A stretch of 64,000 nt of DNA from Gordonia sp. (in: high G+C Gram-positive bacteria) (GTDB lineage Bacteria; Actinomycetota; Actinomycetes; Mycobacteriales; Mycobacteriaceae). Location of the stretch: contig NZ_JAAYXO010000115.1 of the NCBI RefSeq assembly GCF_012515855.1, positions 1 through 64,000 of the forward strand, in the 5' to 3' direction. The position numbers and the translations under genes were made by a program. The notes under the pieces were generated by a model that was not told the DNA's origin, ran no database searches, and saw nothing but the letters and a program-made list of their open reading frames with translations. This document shows positions 20,471 to 28,971 of the stretch, piece after piece; positions within the stretch are counted from its first letter, which is position 1, and each line of letters begins with the position of its first letter.

Positions 20471-21769
20471 GTGAGAAACATTCGGGGCTTCGTCTCATTT
20501 CGTCATCAGTCATTCGTTGGAATCGGTAAGAAGGCGGCCGCGGTCACCGTCGCCGGTGCCGTCGTCGGAAGCGGGCTCGTCATCGCGCCCGGTGCTGCGG
20601 ACGCCGCAGGCAACTTCTACACGCCGCCCGCCACGGTGTCGGACCATCCCGGCACCGTGCTCAAGAAGCAGTCGACGGAACTGCTCCTGCAGATCCCGGG
20701 CATCCGCGGCCAGTGGCCGGGAACCGCGACCAAGATCATGTACTCCTCCACCAAGCAGGACGGGAAGCCGACGGCCGTCACCGGAACCGTCGTCGAGCCG
20801 ACCGCACCGTGGAAGGGCAAGGGGCCGCGGCCGACCGTCGTGCTCGCGCCCGGCACCGTCGGGCAGGGCGATCAGTGCGCAGGCTCCAAGATGCTCGCGT
20901 TCCCGCTCGCGATCGATCCCACCAAGCCGAGCATGGGCGTCAACTACTCCGGTCTGGAGATGAACCTCTTCCTGCTCAACGGCGTCCGCGTCGTCATGAC
21001 CGACTACATCGGGATGGGCACTCCGGGAATCCACACCTACGTCAACCGCGTCGAATCGGGCCATGCGGTCCTCGACGCCGCACGCGCGGGCCTCAAGGCC
21101 GTCGGCGCCCCCAAGGACGCACCGGTCGCCTTCTCCGGATACTCGCAGGGTGGTGGATCGGCGGCGTCGGCCGCCGAGCTGGCCTCGACCTATGCCGCTG
21201 ACCTCAACGTCAAGGCCACCTACGCCGGAGCCCCGCCCGCCGACCTCTCCAAGGTGATCAACCAGATCGACGGCACCTTCATCACCGGAGCCATCGGCTA
21301 CGCGATCAACGGCCTCGCGGCCCGCTATCCGGAGCTCGACCCGATCCTCAAGAAGGAGACCAACGCGCACGGCAAGCAGTTGCTGCGTCGCGTCGCCACC
21401 GAGTGCATCGGCGACACCGGCCTCTCGCACGGCTTCCAGCGGTCCAGCAGTTGGACGCGCAGTGGCAAGTCGCTCGCCGCTGTCATCAAGCAGTACCCGG
21501 AGATTCAGAAGATGATCGACGAGCAGCGCATCGGGCGGCTCAAGCCCAACGCTCCGGTCCTGATCTCCACCGGTGTCAGCGACGATGTGATCCCGCACGG
21601 CCAGGCGGTTCAGTTGTACCGCGACTGGAAGAAGCAGGGCGCCCCGGTGACGTTGGCCAACGACTACGTGCCGCCGATCTTCCCCGGGCTGGTCGTGAAC
21701 CACGCGCTGCCGATGCTCACCCAGTTGCTGCCGGGAACCACCTTCATCCTGACGGAATTCAACCGCTGA
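20471..21769 (+). CDS. Secreted lipase, LIP (secretory lipase) family
   Basis: A 432-residue exported alpha/beta hydrolase. The N-terminus is basic (GKK) followed by a hydrophobic stretch and A-D-A-A-G, a signal-peptidase I site near residues 46-49. The mature protein has the nucleophile motif FSGYSQGGGSAA, a lid region, the acid and His toward the end (GVSDDVIPHGQA; VVNHALPM), and two cysteines (DQCAGS, TECIGD). The family includes fungal and actinobacterial triacylglycerol lipases. The GTG start follows an apparent 5' region with an inverted repeat. Single-gene transcription unit; role in use of external lipid is likely. Confidence 0.9.
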   Translation: MRNIRGFVSFRHQSFVGIGKKAAAVTVAGAVVGSGLVIAPGAADAAGNFYTPPATVSDHPGTVLKKQSTELLLQIPGIRGQWPGTATKIMYSSTKQDGKPTAVTGTVVEPTAPWKGKGPRPTVVLAPGTVGQGDQCAGSKMLAFPLAIDPTKPSMGVNYSGLEMNLFLLNGVRVVMTDYIGMGTPGIHTYVNRVESGHAVLDAARAGLKAVGAPKDAPVAFSGYSQGGGSAASAAELASTYAADLNVKATYAGAPPADLSKVINQIDGTFITGAIGYAINGLAARYPELDPILKKETNAHGKQLLRRVATECIGDTGLSHGFQRSSSWTRSGKSLAAVIKQYPEIQKMIDEQRIGRLKPNAPVLISTGVSDDVIPHGQAVQLYRDWKKQGAPVTLANDYVPPIFPGLVVNHALPMLTQLLPGTTFILTEFNR

Positions 21770-21774
21770 GAGAT

Positions 21775-21798
21775 TCGACCGCTGAGTGGAGCGGTCGA
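21775..21798 (+). terminator. Hairpin after the secreted lipase
   Basis: TCGACCGCT (21775-21783) pairs with AGCGGTCGA (21790-21798), starting five bases after the stop codon. There is no U-run, so it may act as a weak or Rho-assisted terminator or only protect the 3' end. Confidence 0.5.
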
Positions 21799-21869
21799 TA
21801 TGGGCAGACCGGTGCCGTGTGCGGGGGAAGTCTGCACGCAAAAGTTGATCGTGTGATCGACTGACAGGC

Positions 21870-23276
21870 ATGACCGTTTCCAAACGCATCCTGATCGTCG
21901 TCGCAGCGACGATCCTCGGGCTCGCCACGGCGTCGTTCGCGACCGCCGCGGCGAGCCCTTCTGTTCCCGGTATGGGCCCGGCGTGGACGTCGCTGATGCA
22001 CGGTGATCCGGAGTCGACCGACAGCACGGCTTTCCGCGGGCCCGGTCGCGGTGCCCACCTGGCGGCGTCGAGCGTTCCCGGCGGCGTATGCGCGGCCACC
22101 TTCGTCGGCAGCGACGGCTATCCGCTCTCCCTCTGCACCGCGTACGCGGCCGGGACGCCGCCGCAGTTCGCGACGCCCGTCGTCACGCTGTTCCACCCGC
22201 GCACCGCGCAGGTGTTGGCCCAGCTGCCGCTGACCAAGGGCAAATTGCTCGGCGGCGTCTACGGCTTCCTCGACGACAAGAACCGAGTGGTGGTGGCGGA
22301 CGGATCGGGCAAGATCCTTCGCGTCGGGCACCATCGCACCGCAAGCGGCTGGACGCTGCGGATCGACAAGAGCACCGACGTCTCGCGGCAGATCGGCTCC
22401 GACGGGATCACCGGCCTCGCGCCCGATTACCAGGGGCGCACCTGGTTCGCGACCACCGGCGGCGTGGTGGGAACGGTGCTGCCCGACGGTCGGATAGGCT
22501 CCACGCGACTGCCCCGGGGCGAGGAACTGGGCAACGGACTCACCATTCGCGCGGCCGGCGCCTCGGTACTGACGACCCACGCGCTGTACGAGATGAAGGC
22601 CGACGCGAACGGCGTGCCGCGCACGGTGTGGCGTCGTTCCTACGACCGCGGGGCCGCCCGCAAGCCCGGCCAGCTGACCTGGGGTTCGGGCACCACGCCG
22701 ACCTACTTCGGTCCGGGCGGCGACGGTTGGGTCGCCATCGTCGACAGCGCGGCCGTGCCCGAACTCATCGTCTACCACGCCGACAGCGGGTCCGAAGTGT
22801 GCCGGATGCGGGCGTTCAAGTCACCCGTCCAAGGGACGGAGAACTCCCCGATGGCCTGGGGCAACAGCCTCGTCATCCCCAGCACTTACGGATTCCAGTA
22901 CCCGCCGATCGCGGTGACCGGTCCCAGCGTGCCCGCGACCGCACCCTTCCGCGGCGGCATGACCAGGATCGACGTCGAGGACGGCCGGTGCTCGCGGGTC
23001 TGGGAGACCACCACCGACCGGATGGCGACGCTTCCGCGACTCTCGCGTGCCGACGGCATGATCCACGGTCTCGCCTACGGGCGGTACGTGCCGGGGCCGC
23101 AGCAGCTGGGGTCGGTGAACTACGCGGCCATCGACTTCCAGACCGGACGTCGCGTGGTCACCCGCCAGGTGGCGACCGCACCACTCGACGAGCCGCTGCA
23201 GCTCACCGGAATGATCGGCCCCGACGGCAGCCTCTGGCAGGGGACCGCCACCCGCATGCTGAAGATCGCGCGGTGA
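21870..23276 (+). CDS. Secreted protein with beta-propeller-like repeats
   Basis: A 468-residue exported protein of unknown function. A typical signal peptide (KRILIVVAATILGLATASFATAAA) is followed by strand-rich sequence with recurring short blocks that end in a glycine and an aromatic, e.g. NRVVVADGSGKILRVG, GRTWFATTGGVVGTV, GDGWVAIVDSAAVPEL, as in quinoprotein- or NHL-like propellers. Four cysteines in the mature part (GGVCAAT, LSLCTAY, EVCRMR, GRCSRVW) could form disulfides. No catalytic residues are recognised. It stands alone between a lipase and a small membrane-protein gene. Confidence 0.75.
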   Translation: MTVSKRILIVVAATILGLATASFATAAASPSVPGMGPAWTSLMHGDPESTDSTAFRGPGRGAHLAASSVPGGVCAATFVGSDGYPLSLCTAYAAGTPPQFATPVVTLFHPRTAQVLAQLPLTKGKLLGGVYGFLDDKNRVVVADGSGKILRVGHHRTASGWTLRIDKSTDVSRQIGSDGITGLAPDYQGRTWFATTGGVVGTVLPDGRIGSTRLPRGEELGNGLTIRAAGASVLTTHALYEMKADANGVPRTVWRRSYDRGAARKPGQLTWGSGTTPTYFGPGGDGWVAIVDSAAVPELIVYHADSGSEVCRMRAFKSPVQGTENSPMAWGNSLVIPSTYGFQYPPIAVTGPSVPATAPFRGGMTRIDVEDGRCSRVWETTTDRMATLPRLSRADGMIHGLAYGRYVPGPQQLGSVNYAAIDFQTGRRVVTRQVATAPLDEPLQLTGMIGPDGSLWQGTATRMLKIAR

Positions 23277-23328
23277 CGGCGAACGCTGCGATGCCGGCGG
23301 ATCCGGCGAGTCTGTCATCATCGAGGGC

Positions 23329-23994
23329 ATGACCACAGCCGGACCGTCCGATCCTGATCCCGATCGCCCTCGGATCCCCACGCAGGCCGAGCTCGACGCG
23401 GAAGACATGGCGGAGATCGCCAGGCTGTCCAAGGACAAGGACCGCCAGAATCGGTACCCGTCGCGGCGGGCCGATCCGGGGCCGCCGCCGGCGCCGCTGG
23501 TGCGCGATGCGCGGGTGCTGTGGTGGATCGCGGCGACCGCGTGTCTGGCGTGGGTGATGTACGGGCTGATCAACCTGGGCTGGCTGGAAGACCTGATGGC
23601 CGAGCGCCTGCTGCCCGGACTGTACGACGTCCCGGACGTCGATCCGGAGTCCAAGGCGTCGTCGATGGCCGATTTCTGGACCCCCGCGCTGCTCCTCGGA
23701 ATCCCACTGTTCACCGCACTCGGCTACCCGCTGCTAGTGGGGATCGCGAAGTCGAACAGTCGTAACGTGCGCAGCATCTATCTCGCGTTGATCACCGTCA
23801 CCGTTCTCTTCACCGTCGTCGGCGCCGACCTGCTGTTCGGGTACGACGAGGTGTCGGTGACGGTCCGGATCCTGGCCTGGGTGCAGTGCGGCGCGCTGGT
23901 GCTGTCGGGGATCGTGACCATGCGTCGCAGTATCAGCCAGTGGCTTCCGGGCGCTATGACGGTGAAGCCGTTCCGGCGGGCCGCCGACGAGTAG
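23329..23994 (+). CDS. Hypothetical membrane protein with four transmembrane segments
   Basis: A 221-residue protein. The first 60 residues are hydrophilic and Pro/Asp-rich; four hydrophobic segments follow (about VLWWIAATACLAWVMYG, LLLGIPLFTALGYPLL, IYLALITVTVLFTVVG and ILAWVQCGALVLSGIV). A periplasmic acidic loop (DVPDVDPESKA) lies between the first two. I do not recognise a family. The gene starts 52 bases after the propeller-protein stop and may share its transcript. Confidence 0.72.
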   Translation: MTTAGPSDPDPDRPRIPTQAELDAEDMAEIARLSKDKDRQNRYPSRRADPGPPPAPLVRDARVLWWIAATACLAWVMYGLINLGWLEDLMAERLLPGLYDVPDVDPESKASSMADFWTPALLLGIPLFTALGYPLLVGIAKSNSRNVRSIYLALITVTVLFTVVGADLLFGYDEVSVTVRILAWVQCGALVLSGIVTMRRSISQWLPGAMTVKPFRRAADE

Positions 23995-24022
23995 GCTGGG
24001 GAGCAGCGGGTTCTCCTCCTGC

Positions 24023-24054
24023 GAACGTTCGGAACTTCTGAACTCCGGAACTTC
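24023..24054 (+). promoter_or_regulatory. Repeat cluster upstream of ohr
   Basis: The palindrome GAACGTTC (24023-24030) overlaps the first of two direct repeats CGGAACTTC (24030-24038 and 24046-24054), 48 bases before the ohr start. The arrangement looks like a regulator-binding region. No OhrR-type gene is adjacent, so the regulator is unknown. Confidence 0.45.
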
Positions 24055-24101
24055 AGCGAGGCGGACCTGTCCGCTGCTCGAAGAATCGATAGGAGAATGC
24101 A

Positions 24102-24533
24102 ATGACCGTGAGCCCCGTGTACCACGTCTCGTCGACTTCCACCGGAGGTGGCCGCGACAGCGAAGTGGTCTCCGAATCGGGTCGCGTCGATCTCGTCCTG
24201 GCACCCCCTGTCGAAATGGGCGGCAACGGTGACGGCAGCAACCCCGAGGAGCTGTTCTCGGCGGGCTACGCCGCCTGCTTCATGGGGGCGCTGCGCCACG
24301 TCGCGGGCACCAAGGGCGTCAAGCTGACCGACGAGACCGCGGTCAAGATCACCGTCGGCATCGGCAAGGACGACGCCGACGGGGGCTTCGGGCTCACCGC
24401 CGACATCGACGTCTACCTTCCGGGCCTCGACACCGCGCAGGCGGCCGAACTCGCCCAGGGCGCGCACGCCTTCTGCCCGTACTCCAAGGCCACCCGCGGC
24501 AATATCGCGAGCACCGTCACCTCGCGAGTGTGA
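24102..24533 (+). CDS. ohr: Organic hydroperoxide resistance protein (OsmC/Ohr family)
   Basis: A 143-residue thiol peroxidase that reduces organic hydroperoxides, in relatives with dihydrolipoamide as reductant. The two redox cysteines are in GYAACFMGAL (about residue 60) and HAFCPYSKATRGN (about residue 124); the motif GNGDGSNPEELFSAGYAACF is diagnostic for Ohr. AGGAG lies eight bases before the ATG. It acts in the cytosol as a homodimer. It is flanked by small membrane-protein genes without obvious functional link. Confidence 0.95.
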   Translation: MTVSPVYHVSSTSTGGGRDSEVVSESGRVDLVLAPPVEMGGNGDGSNPEELFSAGYAACFMGALRHVAGTKGVKLTDETAVKITVGIGKDDADGGFGLTADIDVYLPGLDTAQAAELAQGAHAFCPYSKATRGNIASTVTSRV

Positions 24534-24566
24534 TTGGCGGCACGATGCCCGGTACCGTGAGTCCTC

Positions 24567-25034
24567 GTGAGTAACTGGGCAATCGTCGCCGCAGCCGCAG
24601 TGCTGGCGGTAACCATCGCAATCATCGCCTACGTGCGATACCGCCAGAACGAGACTGCGGTCCTCAAACGGGATGCCGAACTGGCGGTGGCGCTTCGCGA
24701 CATCGCGGGCAAGGACGCTGTTCGTCTCGCCGCCGTCGACGAGTTCGAGACGGCCGTGTACCGACGGCTGTTCTACACGCGAGCCATCGCCCCGCGGGCC
24801 CGTTCGGCGGCCTGGGCGCTCCTGGGCACCGTGCTCGCCGCGGTCCCGGTGGTCGTCCTGGACGGCAACTCCAGCACCGTCAGCGTGGTGCTCTGGGCCG
24901 CATCCATCGTCCTGGCGGTCGGATTCGGTCTGGCGACCGTCGTCTACGTGGTCCTCGCGGGTTACGCCGCGCTGACCACCCCGCGGGTCTCGTTCGACGA
25001 GTCATACGAAACCGAGACCGCGGACAACGAATGA
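24567..25034 (+). CDS. Hypothetical membrane protein with three transmembrane segments
   Basis: A 155-residue protein starting at a GTG. It has an N-terminal transmembrane segment (WAIVAAAAVLAVTIAIIAYVRY), a basic/acidic cytosolic helix pair of about 50 residues, and two more membrane segments (AWALLGTVLAAVPVVVL and VVLWAASIVLAVGFGLATVVYVVLA), ending in an acidic tail. No known family. Its stop codon overlaps the start of the following secreted-protein gene (ATGA), so the two are translationally coupled and may form one membrane-linked unit. Confidence 0.75.
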   Translation: MSNWAIVAAAAVLAVTIAIIAYVRYRQNETAVLKRDAELAVALRDIAGKDAVRLAAVDEFETAVYRRLFYTRAIAPRARSAAWALLGTVLAAVPVVVLDGNSSTVSVVLWAASIVLAVGFGLATVVYVVLAGYAALTTPRVSFDESYETETADNE

Positions 25035-26512
25035 CGTCGGCGCGCCGCTGGGCGGCGCTGCACCGGTCGCCGGTGAGCCGATGGGCGGCGGCCATCTCGA
25101 TCGGGGTGGCCGTCGCTCTGCTCGTTGTGTCGTCGGCCCTGGTGGTGGTCGCGGACAAGCCCGCGGTGGCACTGCCGTCGCGGTCGGTCGAGACGGTGTC
25201 CGATCCCGGTGTACCCGACGCGGTGCTCGTCAGTCGGACGCTGTTCACCTCGGCGCCCGCGGCGGTCGTCGTTGCGGCGACGGCAGATCCGGATCGCCTC
25301 GCCGAAGCAGTGGACCTGGCGCGTGCCAACCGGGTCCCGGTGTTCCGGGTCGCCCCCGGTGCCGCCGCGCATGTCACCGCCGAACTACGGCGGCTCGGCG
25401 TCGACCAGGCGGTCGCCGTCGGCGACGTTTCGGACCTCGGCGTACCGGTCACGGACCAACAGAACGTTCTCGCGGGCGGTGCGACGGCCAACGGTGGCGG
25501 CGTGCTGGTCCTGTTGTCCGGGGACGCCGCCGACGCCGTAGCGACCGCCGAGGCCTCCGGTGCTCGCGCGGTCGCACTGCCCGAACCGGATCCTCGGAGT
25601 TCGGGGCGGGCCGTCGAACTCCTCACAGCTGAGCCCGACGCCGCGATCCGAGCGATCGGCGACGGTTTCGGCAGCCGGGATCAGCTCGCCGAGCGGATTC
25701 GGTTGGCGCGGACTGTTCCGGAACTGCCGGGCGGCGGCCAACTGATGTTCCCCGGCCGCCGCGTGGTGGCGCTGTACGGTGCGCCCGGCTCGCCGGAACT
25801 GGGTCCCCTGGGACGCCAGAGCATTCCGGCGTCCGTCGCCCGGGCCAAGGCGCTGGCGGCTCGCTACGACCGACTGTCGCCGGTTCCGGTGGTTCCCGGA
25901 TTCGAGATCATCGTGACCGTGGCCTCCGCCGAGCCCGGCCCCGACGGCAAGTACTCGACGGTGGCCGATCCGGCGGACATCCGCCCCTGGGTCGACGCGG
26001 CAGCCGAAGCGGGCGTCTACGTGACTCTCGACCTGCAGCCCGGCCGTTCCGACTTCCTGACGCAGGCCAAGAAGTTCCGCGAACTGCTGCGGCAGCCGCA
26101 CGTCGGACTGGCCCTCGACCCGGAGTGGCGACTCAAGCCCGACCAGGTACACCTCGAACAGATCGGCGCGGTGACGCCCGCCGAGATCAATCGGACCTCC
26201 GCCTGGCTGGCGGATCTCGTGGCTGAGGACAACCTGCCGCAGAAGGCCTTCGTGCTGCACCAGTTCGACGCCGACATGCTGGGCGATCGCTCCAAGATCG
26301 ACACCCGCCGCCCCGAGCTGGGATTCCTGATCCACGCCGACGGGCACGGGACGCCGCGCGTCAAGATGGGGACGTGGAATCGGATCGTCGCCGGGATCCC
26401 GCCGCGAACGTGGTTGGGGTGGAAGAATTTCTTCCAGATGGACAAGCCGACGTTCTCACCGCGCAGAACGATGGGGGTCGACCCGGTTCCCTGGTTCATC
26501 TCCTACCAGTAG
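25031..26512 (+). CDS. Membrane-anchored or secreted two-domain protein, function unknown
   Basis: A 493-residue protein with an N-terminal membrane segment (ISIGVAVALLVVSSALVVVADK), whether signal or anchor is unclear. Residues about 60-215 resemble the alternating alpha/beta units of cell-wall-binding (CWB2-like) domains, e.g. DAVLVSRTLFTSAPAAVVVAA and LGVDQAVAVGDVSD. Residues about 240-493 look like a glycoside-hydrolase-type TIM barrel: VVALYGAPGSPELG, VTLDLQPGRSDFL, VGLALDPEWRL, KAFVLHQFDADML, LGFLIHADGHG. The Asp-x-Glu in DPEW and the Asp in DLQPG are plausible active-site acids (inference). It overlaps the small membrane-protein gene and precedes a DUF2252 gene by 11 bases. Confidence 0.72.
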   Translation: MTSARRWAALHRSPVSRWAAAISIGVAVALLVVSSALVVVADKPAVALPSRSVETVSDPGVPDAVLVSRTLFTSAPAAVVVAATADPDRLAEAVDLARANRVPVFRVAPGAAAHVTAELRRLGVDQAVAVGDVSDLGVPVTDQQNVLAGGATANGGGVLVLLSGDAADAVATAEASGARAVALPEPDPRSSGRAVELLTAEPDAAIRAIGDGFGSRDQLAERIRLARTVPELPGGGQLMFPGRRVVALYGAPGSPELGPLGRQSIPASVARAKALAARYDRLSPVPVVPGFEIIVTVASAEPGPDGKYSTVADPADIRPWVDAAAEAGVYVTLDLQPGRSDFLTQAKKFRELLRQPHVGLALDPEWRLKPDQVHLEQIGAVTPAEINRTSAWLADLVAEDNLPQKAFVLHQFDADMLGDRSKIDTRRPELGFLIHADGHGTPRVKMGTWNRIVAGIPPRTWLGWKNFFQMDKPTFSPRRTMGVDPVPWFISYQ

Positions 26513-26523
26513 AGGGGCTCGGC

Positions 26524-27894
26524 ATGGCATCGTCCGTCGATCAACTGTCCGTGGATCAGCTTTCAGGGGTACCGGCTTCGGCCGATCGTGCCGATCCCAT
26601 GGCGATCCTTGCCGAGCAAGACCGGTCTCGTCTGCCCGACCTGGTTCCGGTGCGCCACTACCGCATGGCGGCGAGCGCGTTCACCTTCTACCGCGGTGCG
26701 GCGGCGGTGATGGCGTCCGACCTCGCGGCCACGCCCGACACCGGCATCATCACTCAACTGTGCGGCGATGCGCACCTGAGCAACTTCGGTCTCTTCCGCT
26801 CGCCCGAGCGCACCCTGGTCTTCGACCTCAACGATTTCGACGAGACCCATCCCGGCCCCTTCGAATGGGATGTGAAGCGCCTCGCGGCCAGCGTCGTGAT
26901 CGCGTCGCAGGCCAACGGCTTCGACGAGAAGGCGGTGCGCGACGCCGCCCGGAACGCGGCCAAGACCTACCGCAAGACCATGATCGCCAGTGCGAAGAGG
27001 ACGGCCCTCGCCTGCTGGTACGCGAGGGTCGACGCCGACGAGGTGGCCAGCGACCTCGGGGATCGGTTCGACACCGCGACATCGACCAACACCCAGAAGA
27101 TCCTGGCGAAGGCACGTCACCGCGACAGCGCGCAGGCGTTGGAGAAGCTCTGCTACTTCGACCTCGCAGGCGCCCACATCAAGAGCGATCCGCCGCTGCT
27201 GATGCCGGTGGCCGAGATCGTGCAGAACGTGCCGAAGAGTCAGCTGGACCAGGAGTTCATCGCCGGCTTCGAGCGTTACCGCAAAACCCTGCCGGACCAT
27301 GTCGCCGCCCTGTTCGCCCAGTACTCCTACATCGAGGCGGCACGGAAGGTGGTCGGTGTCGGCAGTGTCGGCACCCGCTGCTGGATCGCGCTGTTCGGCG
27401 GCAGTCACGTCGACGACCCGCTGTTCCTCCAGATCAAGGAGGCGTCGAAGTCGGTGCTGGCCCCGTACGTGCCGGGCCACGAGTACCCGAACGAGGGTAA
27501 GCGTGTCGTGTACGGACAGCAGCTGCTCCAGGCCTCCAGCGACATCATGCTCGGCTGGGTCCAGGAGACCGCGTTCGTCGGCGGATTGGAGACCGACTTC
27601 TATGTCCGACAGCTGCGCGACGGCAAGGGCTCGGTGGTCGTCGAGGCGCTGGCGCCGCCCGGCATGGCGTACTACGCGCGACTCTGCGGCGAGGTGCTGG
27701 CGCAGGCACACGCGCGGACTGCGGCCCGCGGCGAGATCGCAAAGTACCTCGACGGCGCGGGCAAGGCCTTCGATGCCGCGATCGCCGATTTCGCCGTGGC
27801 CTACAGCGAGATCAACGTCGGTGACCATGCTCGCCTGGAAGCGGCGATCCAGGACGGCTCGATGTCGTCGGACGCTGTCGAAAAGAGCTCTTGA
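26524..27894 (+). CDS. DUF2252 family protein (kinase-like fold)
   Basis: A 456-residue protein. DUF2252 hallmarks are clear: MAASAFTFYRGAAAVM, the strand block QLCGDAHLSNFG, then LVFDLNDFDETHPGPFEWDVKRLAAS, which looks like the catalytic loop (G-D-x-H-x-x-N) and Asp motif of aminoglycoside-phosphotransferase-like folds. GD-AHLSN and DLNDFDE would be catalytic and metal-binding in a kinase; the actual substrate is unknown. The ATG at 26524 has GAGGGG upstream. The N-terminus has a short repeat (SVDQLSVDQLS). No membrane segment. Likely co-transcribed with the two genes upstream. Confidence 0.87.
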   Translation: MASSVDQLSVDQLSGVPASADRADPMAILAEQDRSRLPDLVPVRHYRMAASAFTFYRGAAAVMASDLAATPDTGIITQLCGDAHLSNFGLFRSPERTLVFDLNDFDETHPGPFEWDVKRLAASVVIASQANGFDEKAVRDAARNAAKTYRKTMIASAKRTALACWYARVDADEVASDLGDRFDTATSTNTQKILAKARHRDSAQALEKLCYFDLAGAHIKSDPPLLMPVAEIVQNVPKSQLDQEFIAGFERYRKTLPDHVAALFAQYSYIEAARKVVGVGSVGTRCWIALFGGSHVDDPLFLQIKEASKSVLAPYVPGHEYPNEGKRVVYGQQLLQASSDIMLGWVQETAFVGGLETDFYVRQLRDGKGSVVVEALAPPGMAYYARLCGEVLAQAHARTAARGEIAKYLDGAGKAFDAAIADFAVAYSEINVGDHARLEAAIQDGSMSSDAVEKSS

Positions 27895-27950
27895 CCAGTC
27901 GATTTAATACTTTCGCCACCCACGTTGTAGGCTATTGCAGGCTAGACCAG

Positions 27951-28024
<74 letters not shown>

Positions 28025-28048
28025 CGCTTTGGTTGAGAAGCAGTAGAG

Positions 28049-28088
28049 GCCCCCGGATCGCAGAAATGCAGTCCGGGGGCTTCCTCGT
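28049..28088 (+). terminator. Terminator after tRNA-Pro
   Basis: GCCCCCGGA (28049-28057) pairs perfectly with TCCGGGGGC (28072-28080), followed by TTCCTCGTGTT. Good candidate for ending the tRNA transcript. Confidence 0.8.
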
Positions 28089-28106
28089 GTTCAGCGCAAG
28101 ACCTCG

Positions 28107-28186
28107 CGCACCACTTCCGGTCTGTGCACTTGGTCGCGACTGAGTGCGCAGGCCGGAAGTGGTGCGGGACGGCCGGAAGTGGTGCG
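28107..28186. repeat. Short direct and inverted repeats downstream of tRNA-Pro
   Basis: The 14-mer CCGGAAGTGGTGCG occurs at 28153-28166 and 28173-28186, and a reverse-complement copy (CGCACCACTTCCGG) at 28107-28120. Between the copies TGTGCACT and AGTGCGCA form another stem with one mismatch. The second direct copy ends three bases before the stop codon of the siderophore ATPase gene on the minus strand, so the array could fold as a 3' hairpin on that mRNA, or be a dispersed genomic repeat. Confidence 0.65.
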
Positions 28187-28188
28187 GT

Positions 28189-28971
28189 CTATTCCGCCGC
28201 GGCCAGATCCGGCAGCCCCGCGTACACCGCGACCGGGACGCCGTCGAGCACGTGGACGCGCACGGTGGTCCGGAAGATCTCGGTCAGGAGGTCGGAGTCC
28301 ATGATCTCCGCGGGTGTTCCGCTGGCGACGATGTCGCCGCCCTGCAGCACGACGATCCGATCGGCGTAGGCGGCGGCGAAGTTGAGGTCGTGCACCACGA
28401 CGATGATCGTCTTGTCGAGGGCGTCGGCGGCCCGGCGCAGCTGGCTCATCATGCGGACTTGGTGGCGCATGTCGAGGTTGTTGAGCGGCTCGTCGAGCAG
28501 GATGACGTCGGTGTCCTGGGCCAGGGTCATGGCGACGTAGGCGCGCTGCCGCTGGCCGCCGGAGAGCTCGTCCAGGAAGCGGTCCGCGAACTCCTCGAGC
28601 CCGAGGAAACCGATGGCCTCGTCGATCTTGGTCTCGTCCTGGGCGGTGAGCCGACCGCGGCTGTGCGGGAAGCGCCCGAAGGCCACCAGATCGCGCACCG
28701 ACAGCCGGGCGTTGACGCCGTTCTCCTGGCGCAGGATCGCCAGCCGCTGTGCGAGCTCGGCCGGTTTGAACGACGCGATCGGCCGACCGTCGAGACTCGC
28801 GGTGCCGGAGGTCGCGTCGATGAGGCGGCCGATGATGGTGAGCAGCGTCGACTTGCCCGCACCGTTGGGGCCGACGAGCGCGGTGACGCCGCCGCGGGGG
28901 AAGGCTCCGGACACCGGGCCGAGAACGGTGCTGTCGCCGTAGGACTTGGTGAGGTCGGCGAACTCGATCAC
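28189..28971 (-). CDS. Ferric-siderophore ABC transporter, ATP-binding protein
   Basis: A 260-residue FecE/FepC-type ATPase. Walker A is LVGPNGAGKST (about residues 32-42), Q-loop LRQENGVN, ABC signature ELSGGQRQRAYVAMTLAQ, Walker B VILLDEPLNNLD, switch His in VVVHDLN. The GTG at 28971 overlaps the permease stop (GTGA), so they are coupled. It energises import by the two permeases upstream. Together with the binding lipoprotein it forms a four-gene operon of the catecholate/hydroxamate type, with iron-dependent control suggested by the boxes at 31992-32030. Confidence 0.95.
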   Translation of the reverse strand: MIEFADLTKSYGDSTVLGPVSGAFPRGGVTALVGPNGAGKSTLLTIIGRLIDATSGTASLDGRPIASFKPAELAQRLAILRQENGVNARLSVRDLVAFGRFPHSRGRLTAQDETKIDEAIGFLGLEEFADRFLDELSGGQRQRAYVAMTLAQDTDVILLDEPLNNLDMRHQVRMMSQLRRAADALDKTIIVVVHDLNFAAAYADRIVVLQGGDIVASGTPAEIMDSDLLTEIFRTTVRVHVLDGVPVAVYAGLPDLAAAE

